Below, one piece after another: positions 29,655 to 39,662 of a stretch of 57,741 nt of DNA; position 1 is the stretch's first letter, and every line of letters starts with the position of its first letter. Source of the stretch: Thraustochytrium sp. TN22 (Eukaryota; Sar; Bigyra; Thraustochytrida; Thraustochytriidae). Under the pieces are notes generated by a model. The model saw only the letters and a list, made by a program, of their open reading frames with translations. It was not told the DNA's origin and searched no databases. Position numbers and translations under genes: made by a program. The stretch is taken from contig JABLUY010000232.1 in assembly GCA_013306675.1 (NCBI GenBank), positions 1 through 57,741 on the forward strand, read 5' to 3'.

Positions 29655-30839
29655 ATGGGCGCCATGAACAGCAAGGGCAAGGGCGTCGTGGACACGAGCA
29701 AGGCGTGCCCGTTCATCCAGAGCGAGACGGGCGAGCTGCTGGAGTACTCGGTGGTGTACACGGACCGCGCCATCAACCTGATGAGCGCGCCGTTCCAGGA
29801 GTGTATGCGCGACATTTCGAGCATCCTCAAGGAGGCTTACCACGCGCAGCACACGGCCATCATCCCCGGGTCCGGCACGTACGCGATGGAGGCCGTGGCG
29901 CGGCAGTTCGCGACGGACAAGCCGGTGATGGTGCTGCGCGAGGGCTTCTTTAGCTTCCGCTGGAGCGACATCTTCGCGACGTGCAAGATCCCGAGCTCGG
30001 AGACCGTGCTCAAGGCGCGCGTGCAGGACTCGTCCATGGAGCCGCCCATGGCGCCCGTGCCGGCGGACGAGGTGGTGGAGGCCATCAAGAAGGAGAAGCC
30101 GGCTGTGGTGTTCGCGCCGCATGTGGAGACCTCGACCGGCATCATCCTGCCGGACGACTACATCAAGAAGGTGACGGCGGCCGCGCACGAGGTGGGCGCC
30201 ATCTTCGTGCTGGACGCCATCGCCGCCGGCACGCTGTGGGCCAACATGGAGGACCTCGGCGTGGACGTGCTCGTCACGGCCCCGCAGAAGGGCTGGTCGG
30301 GCCCGGCCTGCTGTGGTATCGTCATGCTCAACGACAAGGCGCGCCAGCTCTCGGACGCCGCGGAGAGCACCAGCTTCAGCGTCAACCTCGGCAAGTGGCT
30401 CACCGTCATGGACAAGTACGAGGGCGGCGGCTTCATGTACTACACGACGCTGCCCACCGACGCGCTCATGGCCTTTCGCGCCGTCATGAAGGAGACCCGC
30501 GACACGCTCGGCTTCGAGGCCGCCGAGGCCAACGCGCGCAAGATCGGCACCAAGGTGCGCGAGATCCTCAAGCAGCGCGGCCTGCCCTCGGTCGCCGCCG
30601 AGGGCTTCGAGGCCCCCACCGTCGTTGTTAGCTACGCCAAGTCCGACGCCATGGTGGCCAAGTTCAAGGAGCACGGCGTCCAGGTCGCCGGTGGTGTTCC
30701 CTTCAAGTGCGACGAGCCCGAGGGTCTTAAGACCTTCCGCATCGGCCTCTTCGGCATCGACAAGCTGCGCAACCCGGACCGGACCGCTCAGATCCTCGAG
30801 ACCAAGCTCGACAAGGTCCTTGCCGATCTCGCCAAGTAG
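29655..30839 (+). CDS. Class V aminotransferase, alanine-glyoxylate aminotransferase family
   Basis: A PLP-dependent aminotransferase of 394 residues with no intron. The lysine that binds PLP is Lys212 in TAPQKGWSGP, and Asp187 in FVLDAIAAGT should hold the cofactor ring nitrogen. IPGSGTYAMEAVARQF (about 70-85) is the phosphate-binding helix region, and GLFGIDKLRNPDR near the end is the typical closing motif. The family includes alanine-glyoxylate, serine-glyoxylate and related transaminases. The substrate cannot be read from sequence. The C-terminus (DLAK) is not a peroxisomal SKL signal, and no strong mitochondrial leader is evident, so location is open. The opposite strand is open over the whole gene, a codon-bias artefact. 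Confidence 0.9.
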   Translation: MGAMNSKGKGVVDTSKACPFIQSETGELLEYSVVYTDRAINLMSAPFQECMRDISSILKEAYHAQHTAIIPGSGTYAMEAVARQFATDKPVMVLREGFFSFRWSDIFATCKIPSSETVLKARVQDSSMEPPMAPVPADEVVEAIKKEKPAVVFAPHVETSTGIILPDDYIKKVTAAAHEVGAIFVLDAIAAGTLWANMEDLGVDVLVTAPQKGWSGPACCGIVMLNDKARQLSDAAESTSFSVNLGKWLTVMDKYEGGGFMYYTTLPTDALMAFRAVMKETRDTLGFEAAEANARKIGTKVREILKQRGLPSVAAEGFEAPTVVVSYAKSDAMVAKFKEHGVQVAGGVPFKCDEPEGLKTFRIGLFGIDKLRNPDRTAQILETKLDKVLADLAK

Positions 30840-31102
30840 AGCGGACAGCGAGAGAAAACATGGGGCGCGCGATAAAAATACGAAGCAACGTTTCGGTCCT
30901 GTCAGAAGTGACTCGGCGCTTGAGTCCTGTCTGATGGCTTGCATCGCCTTTGCGGTGCAAGGGCGCGGCGAAGTATTACATTTTCCTTCAACTTGTAGTA
31001 GGCCTAGTAGTGCACACATACGAATCAGCGATTCAGTCCGTCTCATGACCAGCCTTGCCCGCAGAATCGCAAAACCTTGTGAGATGCGATCTGCACTGAG
31101 GC
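30840..31102. other. Convergent 3' region
   Basis: 263 bp between the aminotransferase and the coiled-coil gene stops. It includes TTCCTTCAACTTGTAG near 30984 and an AT-richer patch. No gene is seen. Confidence 0.5.
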
Positions 31103-31966
31103 TCAGGATGCTTCCCCCTTGACATCATCGCACGTAGTCTCTCCGGACAGTTCTGCGGCAAAGTGGTCCACACTGCTCTCATCTCCTGGCGCAAGGAAGA
31201 CCTGAATCACACCGTCATCGGAGCGACGGAGCTCCACGGAGAGCTTGCTGGAGCAGTAGAGGCCGCCATCTATATGGACGCTGTCGAGCGGGTCAACGCC
31301 GAGCGCGTCTCGAAGGAGGGCCGGCGGGACACCTAAAATACACCTTGCGGCCTCGCCCAAGCTCTCGGCCTCGGGCTCGAAGCGGAAGCAGTCCACGTCG
31401 CGAACACGAACCACAGCCTCGTGCGCCGCCTCGAGAGGCTTGCCGGAGCCCGGGCTCGGGAAGCTCGCCGTGGCGAGGAGCACCGCGCCGACGTCGACAC
31501 GGAGGTGCCGCACGACGTGCTCCCAGGTGCCCCCCGGTGCAACCGCATCGACTTCCTCGGCCACCAGGGCCGCGCCTTCCTCCCCAGCGGCGTCGCTGAG
31601 CGTCACCGTCAGCCCGGTGAGCGGTATGCGCGTGTCATTGCTCACCTTCACGTTCGCCTGCGCCGCGTGCTCGCAACCCTCCCCGCCGCACGTGCACCTC
31701 CGCAGCTGCACCTCGACCTTGAGCCCCCTGGTGACATACTCCTCCATCATCCCATTCATGCTCTCCATCATCGACACGCTTTGCTGCAGCGACTGTCCCA
31801 TGCGCGCAAACGCCGACCCCACGCTCGCCTCCAGCGCCTTGACGCTCGCCTGCAGCACGTCCACCACCTCTGCGGTGCCCTGCTGCGTCTGCATCCCCTC
31901 CTCCCTCCCCTCCTCGCCTCCCCGCCCCGCGGTCCCTCCTCCGCCGTCGCCCTCGCCCTCGCCCAT
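31103..31966 (-). CDS. Unknown protein: helical N-terminus plus beta-rich domain
   Basis: The protein has 287 residues from the ATG at 31966. The open frame extends upstream into an acidic stretch ([13 protein letters not shown]) without another ATG, so an unseen upstream exon is possible. Residues about 25-75 form an amphipathic helix ([20 protein letters not shown], then [17 protein letters not shown]). A Cys cluster [10 protein letters not shown] follows. The rest looks like two beta-sandwich-like segments ([18 protein letters not shown], then [20 protein letters not shown]). I cannot assign a family. It is head-to-head with ubiquitin-L40. Confidence 0.6.
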   Translation of the reverse strand: MGEGEGDGGGGTAGRGGEEGREEGMQTQQGTAEVVDVLQASVKALEASVGSAFARMGQSLQQSVSMMESMNGMMEEYVTRGLKVEVQLRRCTCGGEGCEHAAQANVKVSNDTRIPLTGLTVTLSDAAGEEGAALVAEEVDAVAPGGTWEHVVRHLRVDVGAVLLATASFPSPGSGKPLEAAHEAVVRVRDVDCFRFEPEAESLGEAARCILGVPPALLRDALGVDPLDSVHIDGGLYCSSKLSVELRRSDDGVIQVFLAPGDESSVDHFAAELSGETTCDDVKGEAS

Positions 31967-32075
31967 CCTCCCTCGCGCCGCCCCTTTTTGCCTCTGCTCC
32001 TCCTCCTCCCCCTCCTCCACCTCCTCCACGTCGCGGTCGTTAGCCTAGTAGCCCGCCGTGGCCGCTCGGACGGCC

Positions 32076-32108
32076 GGGCCCCGGTGTGCGCCGCGCACAC
32101 CGGGGCCC
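32076..32108. promoter_or_regulatory. Perfect 15-bp inverted repeat (hairpin)
   Basis: GGGCCCCGGTGTGCG, a 3-base spacer (CCG), then CGCACACCGGGGCCC, with no mismatch. It lies between two divergent genes, 59 bp upstream of the 16-bp element of ubiquitin-L40. It may be a protein-binding palindrome or a DNA/RNA hairpin in a leader. Confidence 0.85.
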
Positions 32109-32166
32109 GCCGCCTCGCGCACCCCGCCCGCCGCGGCGAGGGCGCCCGCCGCCGCCGGCCCGGGCC

Positions 32167-32182
32167 GGGGTTAGGGTAGCGT
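32167..32182 (+). promoter_or_regulatory. Ribosomal-protein-gene upstream element (copy at ubiquitin-L40)
   Basis: GGGGTTAGGGTAGCGT is identical to 43886-43901 upstream of RPS7. It ends 116 bp before the ATG here and 110 bp before it there. It contains the telomere-like word TTAGGG, reminiscent of plant telo-boxes in translation genes. Confidence 0.7.
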
Positions 32183-32298
32183 TCCGGCGCGTGCTTCGAG
32201 GCGCGCGAGGGGGCGGCGGGGCGCAAGCAGGCGCGTAGAGAGGCGCGGCAGACCGGAGTGGCTGGCGGCGGCGCGCGACTCTCGCGCGGCTCGGCACG

Positions 32299-32992
<694 letters not shown>

Positions 32993-33341
32993 AGACTCGG
33001 GCGACTAACAGATATTGTTTTGGTGGCACACTGGCATTCCGGGCCGCGCGCGCGCTGCCACTTGCTGCAACGCAAATGTGAGCGGCGACAGCCGCGACAC
33101 ACGAGGACGAGGGGAAGAGTCGCTTGTTGGAAAAAGGAAAAAAGAGCTCCCGAAATCTGGGTTGTCTCCGCATGCTGTTCACCTAGCGATGGGACCATTC
33201 TCTCCAAGCTTTTAGCTGGTGAAGAGCCTCGGAGAGTGAATGCGCGCATGCGACCATGGTCACCTCGCTTGCTTGTGGTGGTCAACGTGCACGTAATCGG
33301 CCCTCGTTGACCAGTGGTGGATCGTGGAGGTCATCTCATCA
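32993..33341. other. Convergent 3' region
   Basis: 349 bp between the stops of ubiquitin-L40 and the CCDC81-like gene. It is less GC-rich than coding sequence. No repeat or gene is seen. Confidence 0.6.
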
Positions 33342-35078
33342 TCAAGGGTCGAGGGCCAAGGCGGTCTGGCGCGCACTGCCGCGCACGCTGCGCACGGTGA
33401 GCAGGCCGCTCTCGCTCTGAGAGTGCGCGATGATCTTGCCGTTCTTGGCCTCAGTGAGCAGGCGCTGCATGCCGGCGATCTCGTTCTGGCGCTGCCAGTG
33501 CTCCTTGAGGTCGCGGCGCTCGCGCTCGCGGCGCTTGGCACGCTGCGCGCGGTCGCGGCGGAGCAGCCTAATATTGCTGTCAATGAGGAAGCGCTCCTCG
33601 GCGACGTTATGCGCGCGCTCCTCGCGCTGGCGTCGCGTCTTGTCGCGGATCTGGGACTTGAGCGCATCCTGCAGGCGCTTCTTGGTGCGCGCGGCGCCGA
33701 CGTGGTCGTAGTCCGCCTCGACGGGAAACGCCGTGGGGCCCTCGTCGGAGAAGATGCGGCCGGAGCCGCGCAGGTCGGCGCGCTCGCGCGCCTCGCGGTC
33801 GCGGCGCTCCTGGGCCTGCTTGATGAGGAAGGCGTTCAAGTCCAACTGGTCGCGCTTCATCTTGAGCAGCTTATCGCGGTAGGCCATCTCGCTCATCTCG
33901 TTGCGACGCGCGATGTCCATGTCCTGTGACTCCATGATGCCCAGCTGCTGCCGCAGGTCCTCCGCGGCGCGCAGGAACTCTGCATTGGTGCTCCGCTGCA
34001 GGACGGCGGCGCGGTGCTCCTGTCGTGCCTCGATGGACGTGTGCAGCGGGTCCACACGCCGCTCGCGGTGCAGGAACACTGGATACACGAGGGGCTCGGA
34101 CGCGCCAGAGGCGGCGTCCCAGTTCGACGAGCTGTCATCCCAGACAGAGGACCCGTCGCCTGCGCCCGAGGCCGCGTAGGCCGCGCCGCCACCCCACTTG
34201 CTCTCCGCCTCCTCGTGGTCGCCGTCGTCGCCGCCCTCGTCCTCGGCCGTCTCGTGAATGAGCGCGAGCGGCCCGCCGGCGCCAGCGCCGGCGCCGGCGC
34301 GCCCGGCGCTGGCGTTTAATTCGAGGCGGGGCACGAGACTCGGCGCGCTGCTGCTGCCCCCCGCGCTGGCGCTGCTCTGGCTGCGACCGGTCAGGCAGAG
34401 CGAGCGCGCAGACTCGAGTGGCTCCCGCGCAAAGGACGCAACGGAGCGCTCGCCGTCGTCCTCATCGTCAGCGGCGGCGTCCTCGTCGAAGTAGCGACCC
34501 GTGCTGAGCGCGCTGCCCGCGGTGGCGGGCCGGCCGCCGCGGCGCGAGCGCGGCCTCCGCGCCCCACCAAAGTAGAAGTTGAGGCGGCCATGATCGCCTT
34601 GAAAAGCGCCGACGCCAGGCAGGTCGACAAGGACGGCCTGCTGGCCTTCCGCCAAAACCTGGCCCAAGCAGTTGAAGAGCGTGTTGAGCAGCGCGCGCAC
34701 TTCCTCCTTGGGTAGCCTGGTCTCGAGCGAGAGCCGCGTCATGTTCAGGTCGGCCACGACGCCTAGCTGTACAGGCTTGCGCGGCACTGCGTCCAGCCCG
34801 TGCGCGTGCGCGAAGGCGTCGGCCACCACCATGCAGGGTCGGTCACGGTCGGCGCGATTCAGTCCGAAGCGGCCGACCTGCGGCACGTGGACAGCGCGAT
34901 CGGTCCGTAGCGCTTCGGCCACCGTATTGCCGAGCTGCTGCCAGACAAGCTCGAGCTTACCTATGGTGAGACCCTGCAGCATGAGCGCCTTGGCACGTCG
35001 CGCCGTGGCGGACCCGCGGCCGCCGCCCCGCGACTCCTCCAGCGCCATCTCGAACAGGCCGTCGCGCGTGAGCATCAT
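33342..35078 (-). CDS. CCDC81: CCDC81-like protein with two HU-type domains and coiled coil
   Basis: The protein has 578 residues from the ATG at 35078. The N-terminus carries two tandem eukaryotic HU-like domains: the first about 38-98 (LELVWQQLGNTVAEAL, then VHVPQVGRFGLN), the second about 103-172 (VVADLNMTRLSLETRLPKEE, then VDLPGVGAFQGDHGRLNFYF). This pair is the CCDC81 signature, known from centrosomal and ciliary proteins. The middle is low-complexity. From about residue 385 the protein is a long charged coiled coil (RRDREARERADLRGSGRI, EERAHNVAEERFLIDSNIR). A centriole or basal-body role fits a flagellated zoospore. Confidence in the family is fairly good, in function modest. Confidence 0.75.
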   Translation of the reverse strand: MMLTRDGLFEMALEESRGGGRGSATARRAKALMLQGLTIGKLELVWQQLGNTVAEALRTDRAVHVPQVGRFGLNRADRDRPCMVVADAFAHAHGLDAVPRKPVQLGVVADLNMTRLSLETRLPKEEVRALLNTLFNCLGQVLAEGQQAVLVDLPGVGAFQGDHGRLNFYFGGARRPRSRRGGRPATAGSALSTGRYFDEDAAADDEDDGERSVASFAREPLESARSLCLTGRSQSSASAGGSSSAPSLVPRLELNASAGRAGAGAGAGGPLALIHETAEDEGGDDGDHEEAESKWGGGAAYAASGAGDGSSVWDDSSSNWDAASGASEPLVYPVFLHRERRVDPLHTSIEARQEHRAAVLQRSTNAEFLRAAEDLRQQLGIMESQDMDIARRNEMSEMAYRDKLLKMKRDQLDLNAFLIKQAQERRDREARERADLRGSGRIFSDEGPTAFPVEADYDHVGAARTKKRLQDALKSQIRDKTRRQREERAHNVAEERFLIDSNIRLLRRDRAQRAKRRERERRDLKEHWQRQNEIAGMQRLLTEAKNGKIIAHSQSESGLLTVRSVRGSARQTALALDP

Positions 35079-35627
35079 GCTCGTTCACTCGCTCGCGTGC
35101 GAGCGCGCGCGCGCGCGAGCACACAGCGCAGCGCAGCGCAGCGCCGCGCGCTGGCTGCAAGGCACGGCGCAGCACGGCACGGCACGGCTCGGCACGGTCT
35201 CCCGCCCTGTGCGTGCGCGCTCTGGCCAGCGTCGCAGACCAATCACGTTCACCACCCGTCCGCCGGGCCGGCCCGGCCGCAAGGCAGCAGCCCTCTTGGA
35301 GGAGTACCCGTGGCCGCGCCGCGCCGCGCCAGCGCGCCGCGCCGGGTGCTGTTCATGGGCGCGGTGGTACCATGTTCTCATCCGCGAGGCGCACATGGCC
35401 GCACAACGCATCTCTGAATTTTCCTCCTGTGAAGCGGTAACAAAGGGAACCCTTGCAATGAATGCTGGCCGCGCTGGCCTGTGGTGGTGCGTGCCCCCCA
35501 GGCTGCTTTGCTTTTCGGGACGACGCCGATTCATGGCGCCACGACCCATTCGTTCATGATGGCAGTAATCGATCGCAGGCATGCAGTTTGGGTGATGAGT
35601 TTCACTTCTCTAGCTAGGGAACGTAAG
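35079..35627. other. Intergenic, promoter of CCDC81-like gene and 3' side of prohibitin
   Basis: It contains short GC repeats (GCGCAGC, GGCAC) at 35110-35205 and, next to the prohibitin stop, TCTCTAGCTAGG (35606-35617). No gene is seen. Confidence 0.55.
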
Positions 35628-36720
35628 CTACTTCTTCTTGGCAATGTCGACGGCGCTCTGCGAGGGCGCGACAAGGCCGAGCATGAGGTTCTCGGCGCTG
35701 AGGAAGGCGCGGTTGGCGGAGTGCGAGAGCGTCTCGGAGACCTCCTTGGCGGCCTCGATGCGGCGAAGCTCGACGAAGCCGGGGTTGTCCTGGATGGCCT
35801 TACCGATGAGCTCGGCGGACTTGGCCTCACCCTGGGCGCGGATAACAATAGAGCGCTTGTCCTGGAGGGCCTTGTCGACGAGGAAGCGGGCGCGCTCGGC
35901 CTCCTGCTGGGCGACCTGCTTGCGCTCGACGGCGCTCGAGTACTCGCGGCCGAACTTGAGCTCGGTGATGGAGACGTCCTCGAGCAGGATGTTGAAGTGC
36001 TGGGCGCGCACCATGAGGTTCCTCCGGATGAGCTGCGAGACCTGCTCACGCTGGGTGATGAGCTGCGAGGCGTTGAACTGGGCCACGACCTGCTTGCACA
36101 CCTCGTTCACGATGGAGGGCAGCACGCGCTCGTCGTAGTCGGTGCCGAGCTGGCGGTGGATGGCCGGCAGGCGGCTGCCGTCGGGGCGGTGGAGCACGCG
36201 GATGGCGATGTTGACCATCTGCAGATCGCGCGAGCCCGTCAGGGACGAGATGTTGCGGGGCCGGGTCCGCACGTCGTAGACGGTCGGGTACTCAAACCAC
36301 GGGATGCGAGCGTGGATACCCTCGCCGTACGTCTGCTCCCGGAGACCGGTCACCCTGTTGAACATGACTGCCTTGTGACCGGAGGGCACGTCGAAGCTGT
36401 GGTGTCGCGCGAGAGCAAAGGAAAGTTCTCTCTGTCTGTCAGTCACTCTGTCGTCTGTCTTCTCACACTCCAGGCTGCCTGCCTGCCTACGTGCGTGCGT
36501 GCCTGCCTGCCTGCCTGCCCGCGCGCTCTCTCCGCGCCGCTCGCTCGCACGCGCGCTTCTCTCCTTTGACTTACAGGGACGAGTAGCCGAGGAAGGCGAG
36601 GGCGCCGCCGCCGAAGATGAGCGCCGCGGCACCGCGCGCCGCCGCGCCGCCGCCGCCGCCGCCGGCGGGCATCTTCATGTTGCGCATCTTCTCCATGGTC
36701 TCCTTGGCCTTGTCCGCCAT
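35628..36720 (-). CDS. PHB2: Prohibitin-2
   Basis: Two exons, 36720-36575 and 36396-35628, with a 178-bp intron (GTAAGT donor, CACCACAG acceptor), give 304 residues. Prohibitin-2 pairs with prohibitin-1 in ring complexes of the inner mitochondrial membrane that support cristae and m-AAA protease control. Exon 1 encodes a short charged N-terminus and the membrane anchor (about 30-49, ending LAFLGYSSL). Exon 2 carries the SPFH domain, from FDVPSGHKAVMFNRV through YDERVLPSIVNEVCKQVVAQ to QEAERARFLVDKA, and a coiled coil. The splice gives GYSSL-FDVPSG, as in other prohibitins. It ends in AKKK. Confidence 0.95.
36397..36574 (-). other. Intron of prohibitin-2
   Basis: A 178-bp GT-AG intron just after the membrane anchor. 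It contains GCCT and TCTG simple repeats. Confidence 0.9.
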
Positions 36721-37911
36721 GCTTGCCCGCTCGCTCGCTCTCGCTCTCGCGCGCGCGCCGTCCAGCCCGCTCTGCCTGGTCTGCGCCGCGTCCAGCCAGC
36801 CGCTGCCGGCGCTCCGCGATCCGCAATTCGCCGCGCTGCTCCGCCGCCTCCGGGCCCGCTGCCCGCTGCCCGCGCCGCGCCGCCTCCCGCCGCTCGCCGC
36901 GCCGCCTCCCGCTCCCGCGCCGCCGCGCCGCCCGAGCCGCCGCCGACCTCGCGCGCGCAGTGGATGGATTGGTCGCGGGCGCGCCGCCGCCTGCGCCTGC
37001 CTCTCCTGCTTTCAGTCAGGCCGAGTCGCGAAGGATTGGCGTAACTCCGCCGCCCGGGTTGCGCCTCGCGGCCCTTGCGCGCGCGGGAGCGCCACTTGCG
37101 CGCGCCCGGCGCCACTTGCGCCCACTGCGCCTCGCGCCCTTTGCTGCACTTGCTGCGCTTGCTGCGCTTGCTGCGCTTGCTCGCTGGACTTCACTTCACG
37201 GCGGTGGACGGCGACACGGACCTCGGGCTGGACTCGCCGCCGACCGCCGCCGCAGCGCAGCGGCCGCGCAGCCTGCCGGGAGAACTCGCCTCGGGCTTGC
37301 GAGTCGCCTTTTTGCTTGCGTCGGTGGCTGCAGAGCGGAGCAGCGCAGTTGGAGTGAAGCAGCCGGAGGCCAGCGGCGACGGCTGACTTCACAGCCTGCT
37401 TGCTGCCTGTGTTCAACTTGCTGGCTGATGTGAAGGCGATGAGCTCTTCGACACGTTCTTCAAGTTGCTTCGCTCCTCCGGGCTGTCCTCGAGGCTCGAG
37501 CTCTACGCGCCGTGCAGGGCCGCGCGGAACTCTCCCAGCGAGACCAGCCATCCATCATGACCCGCCCGAGACACCGGCAAGTTCTTCAGAATCGATGCGC
37601 CGCAGTCTTTTCGCCGAGGCACGTCCTTCAGGCGGCAGCCCGAAATCATGTGTCGTCTGTGGCCATGGATCATGGCGCTCTCTCAGCCTGACTCGGAGAT
37701 GTCAGACAGCCCGTCCGCGACGACCCTGCGCTCGTCGTACCCGGCGACCGCGCTGCCGCCGCGGCGGCGCTGCACGACGGATAGGCCCTTTGAGGCCCAG
37801 CTTGGGCCCTTAATCAATCGCGCCGGCCCCTCCTCCTTGCTCCTGAATCGAAACGAAAACGCGGGCCCAAACGAAGAATCGCGCGAGCGGTGGCGGGCGG
37901 CGGCAGCGGCG

Positions 37912-37944
<33 letters not shown>

Positions 37945-38084
37945 GGCAACGGCGCGGCGCGTCCCTGCGCCGGTGGCCCGGACTCCCGTCGTAGTTCCGC
38001 GCGAACCGGAGGGCGCTTCTCCGGGCGGGCGGGCAAAGCGACGCGGACGCGGACGCGGCTCGCGCGTTTGCAGCGGCCGGCAAG
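36721..38084. other. Divergent promoter region, prohibitin-2 / SERINC
   Basis: 1.36 kb with no supported gene. It holds a CTTGCTGCG repeat (37148-37185), TTCAACTTG (37411-37419), GACTCGGAG (37690-37698), and a GGC run and GACGCG hexamers near the SERINC start. Confidence 0.55.
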
Positions 38085-39476
38085 ATGGGCAGCGTGGTAA
38101 GCGTGGCGGCGAGCCTGGCGTCGGTGGCGTGCAACACGGTGGTGTGCGCGACGACCTGCGCCAGCTGCTGCATGAACACGGCCGGCTCGCTGAGCCTGCG
38201 CACGGCCAAGCTCTTTTACATTCTGCTGCTGGGCCTGGCCAGCGTGCTGGCGCTCTTCTTGCGGTTCGAGGGCGATGAGCTGGGCATCAACCTGGGCGCC
38301 TGGGAGGTGCACTGCTCAACCAAGGACGACAAGCACGCGCTGGTGCCGGACATGCCGGGCTACATGATGGGGCTGGACTCGCCCGAGTACTACGTGTACT
38401 GCAAGGGCGACGCGGCCGTGTACCGCATCAGCGCGGTGATGACGGGCTTCTTCGCCATCATGACGCTGCTGTCGTTCATGGATGGCGGCCGCACGACGCG
38501 CGGCTGGTGGGCCTTTAAGCTCTTCGGGCTCTTCTTTGCTCTGCTCATCTCCTTCTTCATGTCGAACGGCTTCTTCGACAACTCGGGCTACGCCTGGGTG
38601 GCGCGCATCGGGTCGGTGGGATTTCTGCTGCTGCAGATCCTCATCCTGATTGACTTTAGCTACCAGGTCAACGACCAGATGGTGGAGCTGGCCTTCCCCG
38701 CCACGGGCGAGGAGAACCGGTTCTGGCTCTTCTCCATCCTTGGGTCGGCCGCGGCGCTCTACCTGGTGTGCCTCGTGGGCATCCCGCTGCTCTTTGTATA
38801 CTTTGGCGAGTGCACGCCGGGCGTGGTGTTCTCTTCGCTGACGCTGCTGGGCATCATCGTGTTCACGGGCGTGACGCTCTTCCGCGACCGCCTGGTCGGC
38901 GAGGAGGGCGCCATCCTGCCGGCGGCCGTGGTCGCCGCCTACTGCACGTACCTGGCGTGGTCTGCGCTCGCCTCGCACCCCGACCAGGAGTGCGCGCCGG
39001 GGCACGCCACGAGCGGCAACCACACGGTCAACATGGTCATCGGCATCGTCGTTGCCACGGGCTCGCTCATGTGGACCACGCTCTCGGTGTCTGACTCGAT
39101 CGAGGGCCTGGTGACCGGCTCGGACGATGTGCGCAACACGGAGGCGTCCACGCCGCTCTACACGGTCGAGGGCGCGGACGGCGCCGAGTCGCGCGTCGAG
39201 GCCGGCGCCTACGAGCGCGCCGCGGACGCCGAGGACCCGACCTCGGCGGAGCGCATCTGGATCTTCCACCTCGTGCTCACGGGCGCCTCCATGTACATGG
39301 GCATGCTTCTTACCAACTGGGGCGCTTCGGATAACGCGCACGGCAACGAGACGGGCGGCATCGGCCTCGCCACCATGTGGGTCAAGATCGTCACGCAGTG
39401 GCTCACGATGCTCCTCTACATCTGGACGCTTGTCGCGCCGCGGGTCCTCGGCGAGTACCGCGACTTTGACTACTGA
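38085..39476 (+). CDS. SERINC: SERINC (serine incorporator) family membrane protein
   Basis: The protein has 463 residues with no intron and about ten to eleven hydrophobic segments spread over the whole length, as in Tms1/SERINC. Family features include the Cys-rich N-terminus (ACNTVVCATTCASCC), AKLFYILLLGLASVLALFL, then RISAVMTGFFAIMTLLSFMD and WAFKLFGLFFALLISFFMSN. Conserved late segments are ILIDFSYQVNDQ and the closing WVKIVTQWLTMLLYIWTLVA. SERINCs sit in plasma and Golgi membranes and have been linked to lipid scrambling and serine-derived lipid synthesis. A soluble acidic loop (about 350-385) precedes the last two segments. Confidence 0.95.
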   Translation: MGSVVSVAASLASVACNTVVCATTCASCCMNTAGSLSLRTAKLFYILLLGLASVLALFLRFEGDELGINLGAWEVHCSTKDDKHALVPDMPGYMMGLDSPEYYVYCKGDAAVYRISAVMTGFFAIMTLLSFMDGGRTTRGWWAFKLFGLFFALLISFFMSNGFFDNSGYAWVARIGSVGFLLLQILILIDFSYQVNDQMVELAFPATGEENRFWLFSILGSAAALYLVCLVGIPLLFVYFGECTPGVVFSSLTLLGIIVFTGVTLFRDRLVGEEGAILPAAVVAAYCTYLAWSALASHPDQECAPGHATSGNHTVNMVIGIVVATGSLMWTTLSVSDSIEGLVTGSDDVRNTEASTPLYTVEGADGAESRVEAGAYERAADAEDPTSAERIWIFHLVLTGASMYMGMLLTNWGASDNAHGNETGGIGLATMWVKIVTQWLTMLLYIWTLVAPRVLGEYRDFDY

Positions 39477-39520
39477 AGGAGAGGAAGCGGCGCGGCGCGA
39501 AGCGGAGACGGCTAGGAAAG

Positions 39521-39628
39521 GAGCGCGCCCCATGCCACTCACGACCAACCAAGTAAAACACTGTACCCAATCTCGAGCGCGCCCCATGCCCTTCACGACC
39601 AACCAAGTAAAACACTGTACCCAATCTC
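39521..39628. repeat. 54-bp tandem duplication in a convergent 3' region
   Basis: Copy 1 at 39521-39574 and copy 2 at 39575-39628 both begin GAGCGCGCCCCATGCC and end CTGTACCCAATCTC, with only a couple of differences. It sits in the 186 bp between the stops of SERINC and TRM61. Confidence 0.95.
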
Positions 39629-39662
39629 TCTCTTTTTTTGGTCTGTTTCTTGTTGAACTTGC

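Larger units (their letters stand above)
31967..32298. other. Divergent promoter, unknown gene / ubiquitin-L40
   Basis: It contains a perfect 15-bp hairpin (32076-32108) and the 16-bp ribosomal-protein-gene element (32167-32182), both listed separately. The rest is very GC-rich with no gene. Confidence 0.7.

Noticed and set aside
29448-31046. A 532-residue open frame antisense to the aminotransferase gene
   Set aside because: It mirrors the aminotransferase codon by codon. His/Leu/Arg/Ala-rich composition is the usual shadow of GC-rich coding sequence, and the sense strand has a clear enzyme.
36721-38084. Possible genes in the 1.36-kb prohibitin-2/SERINC spacer (e.g. a 179-residue minus-strand frame)
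   Set aside because: Arg/Ala/Gln-rich low-complexity translation, overlapping simple repeats, no recognisable domain or splice-consistent structure.
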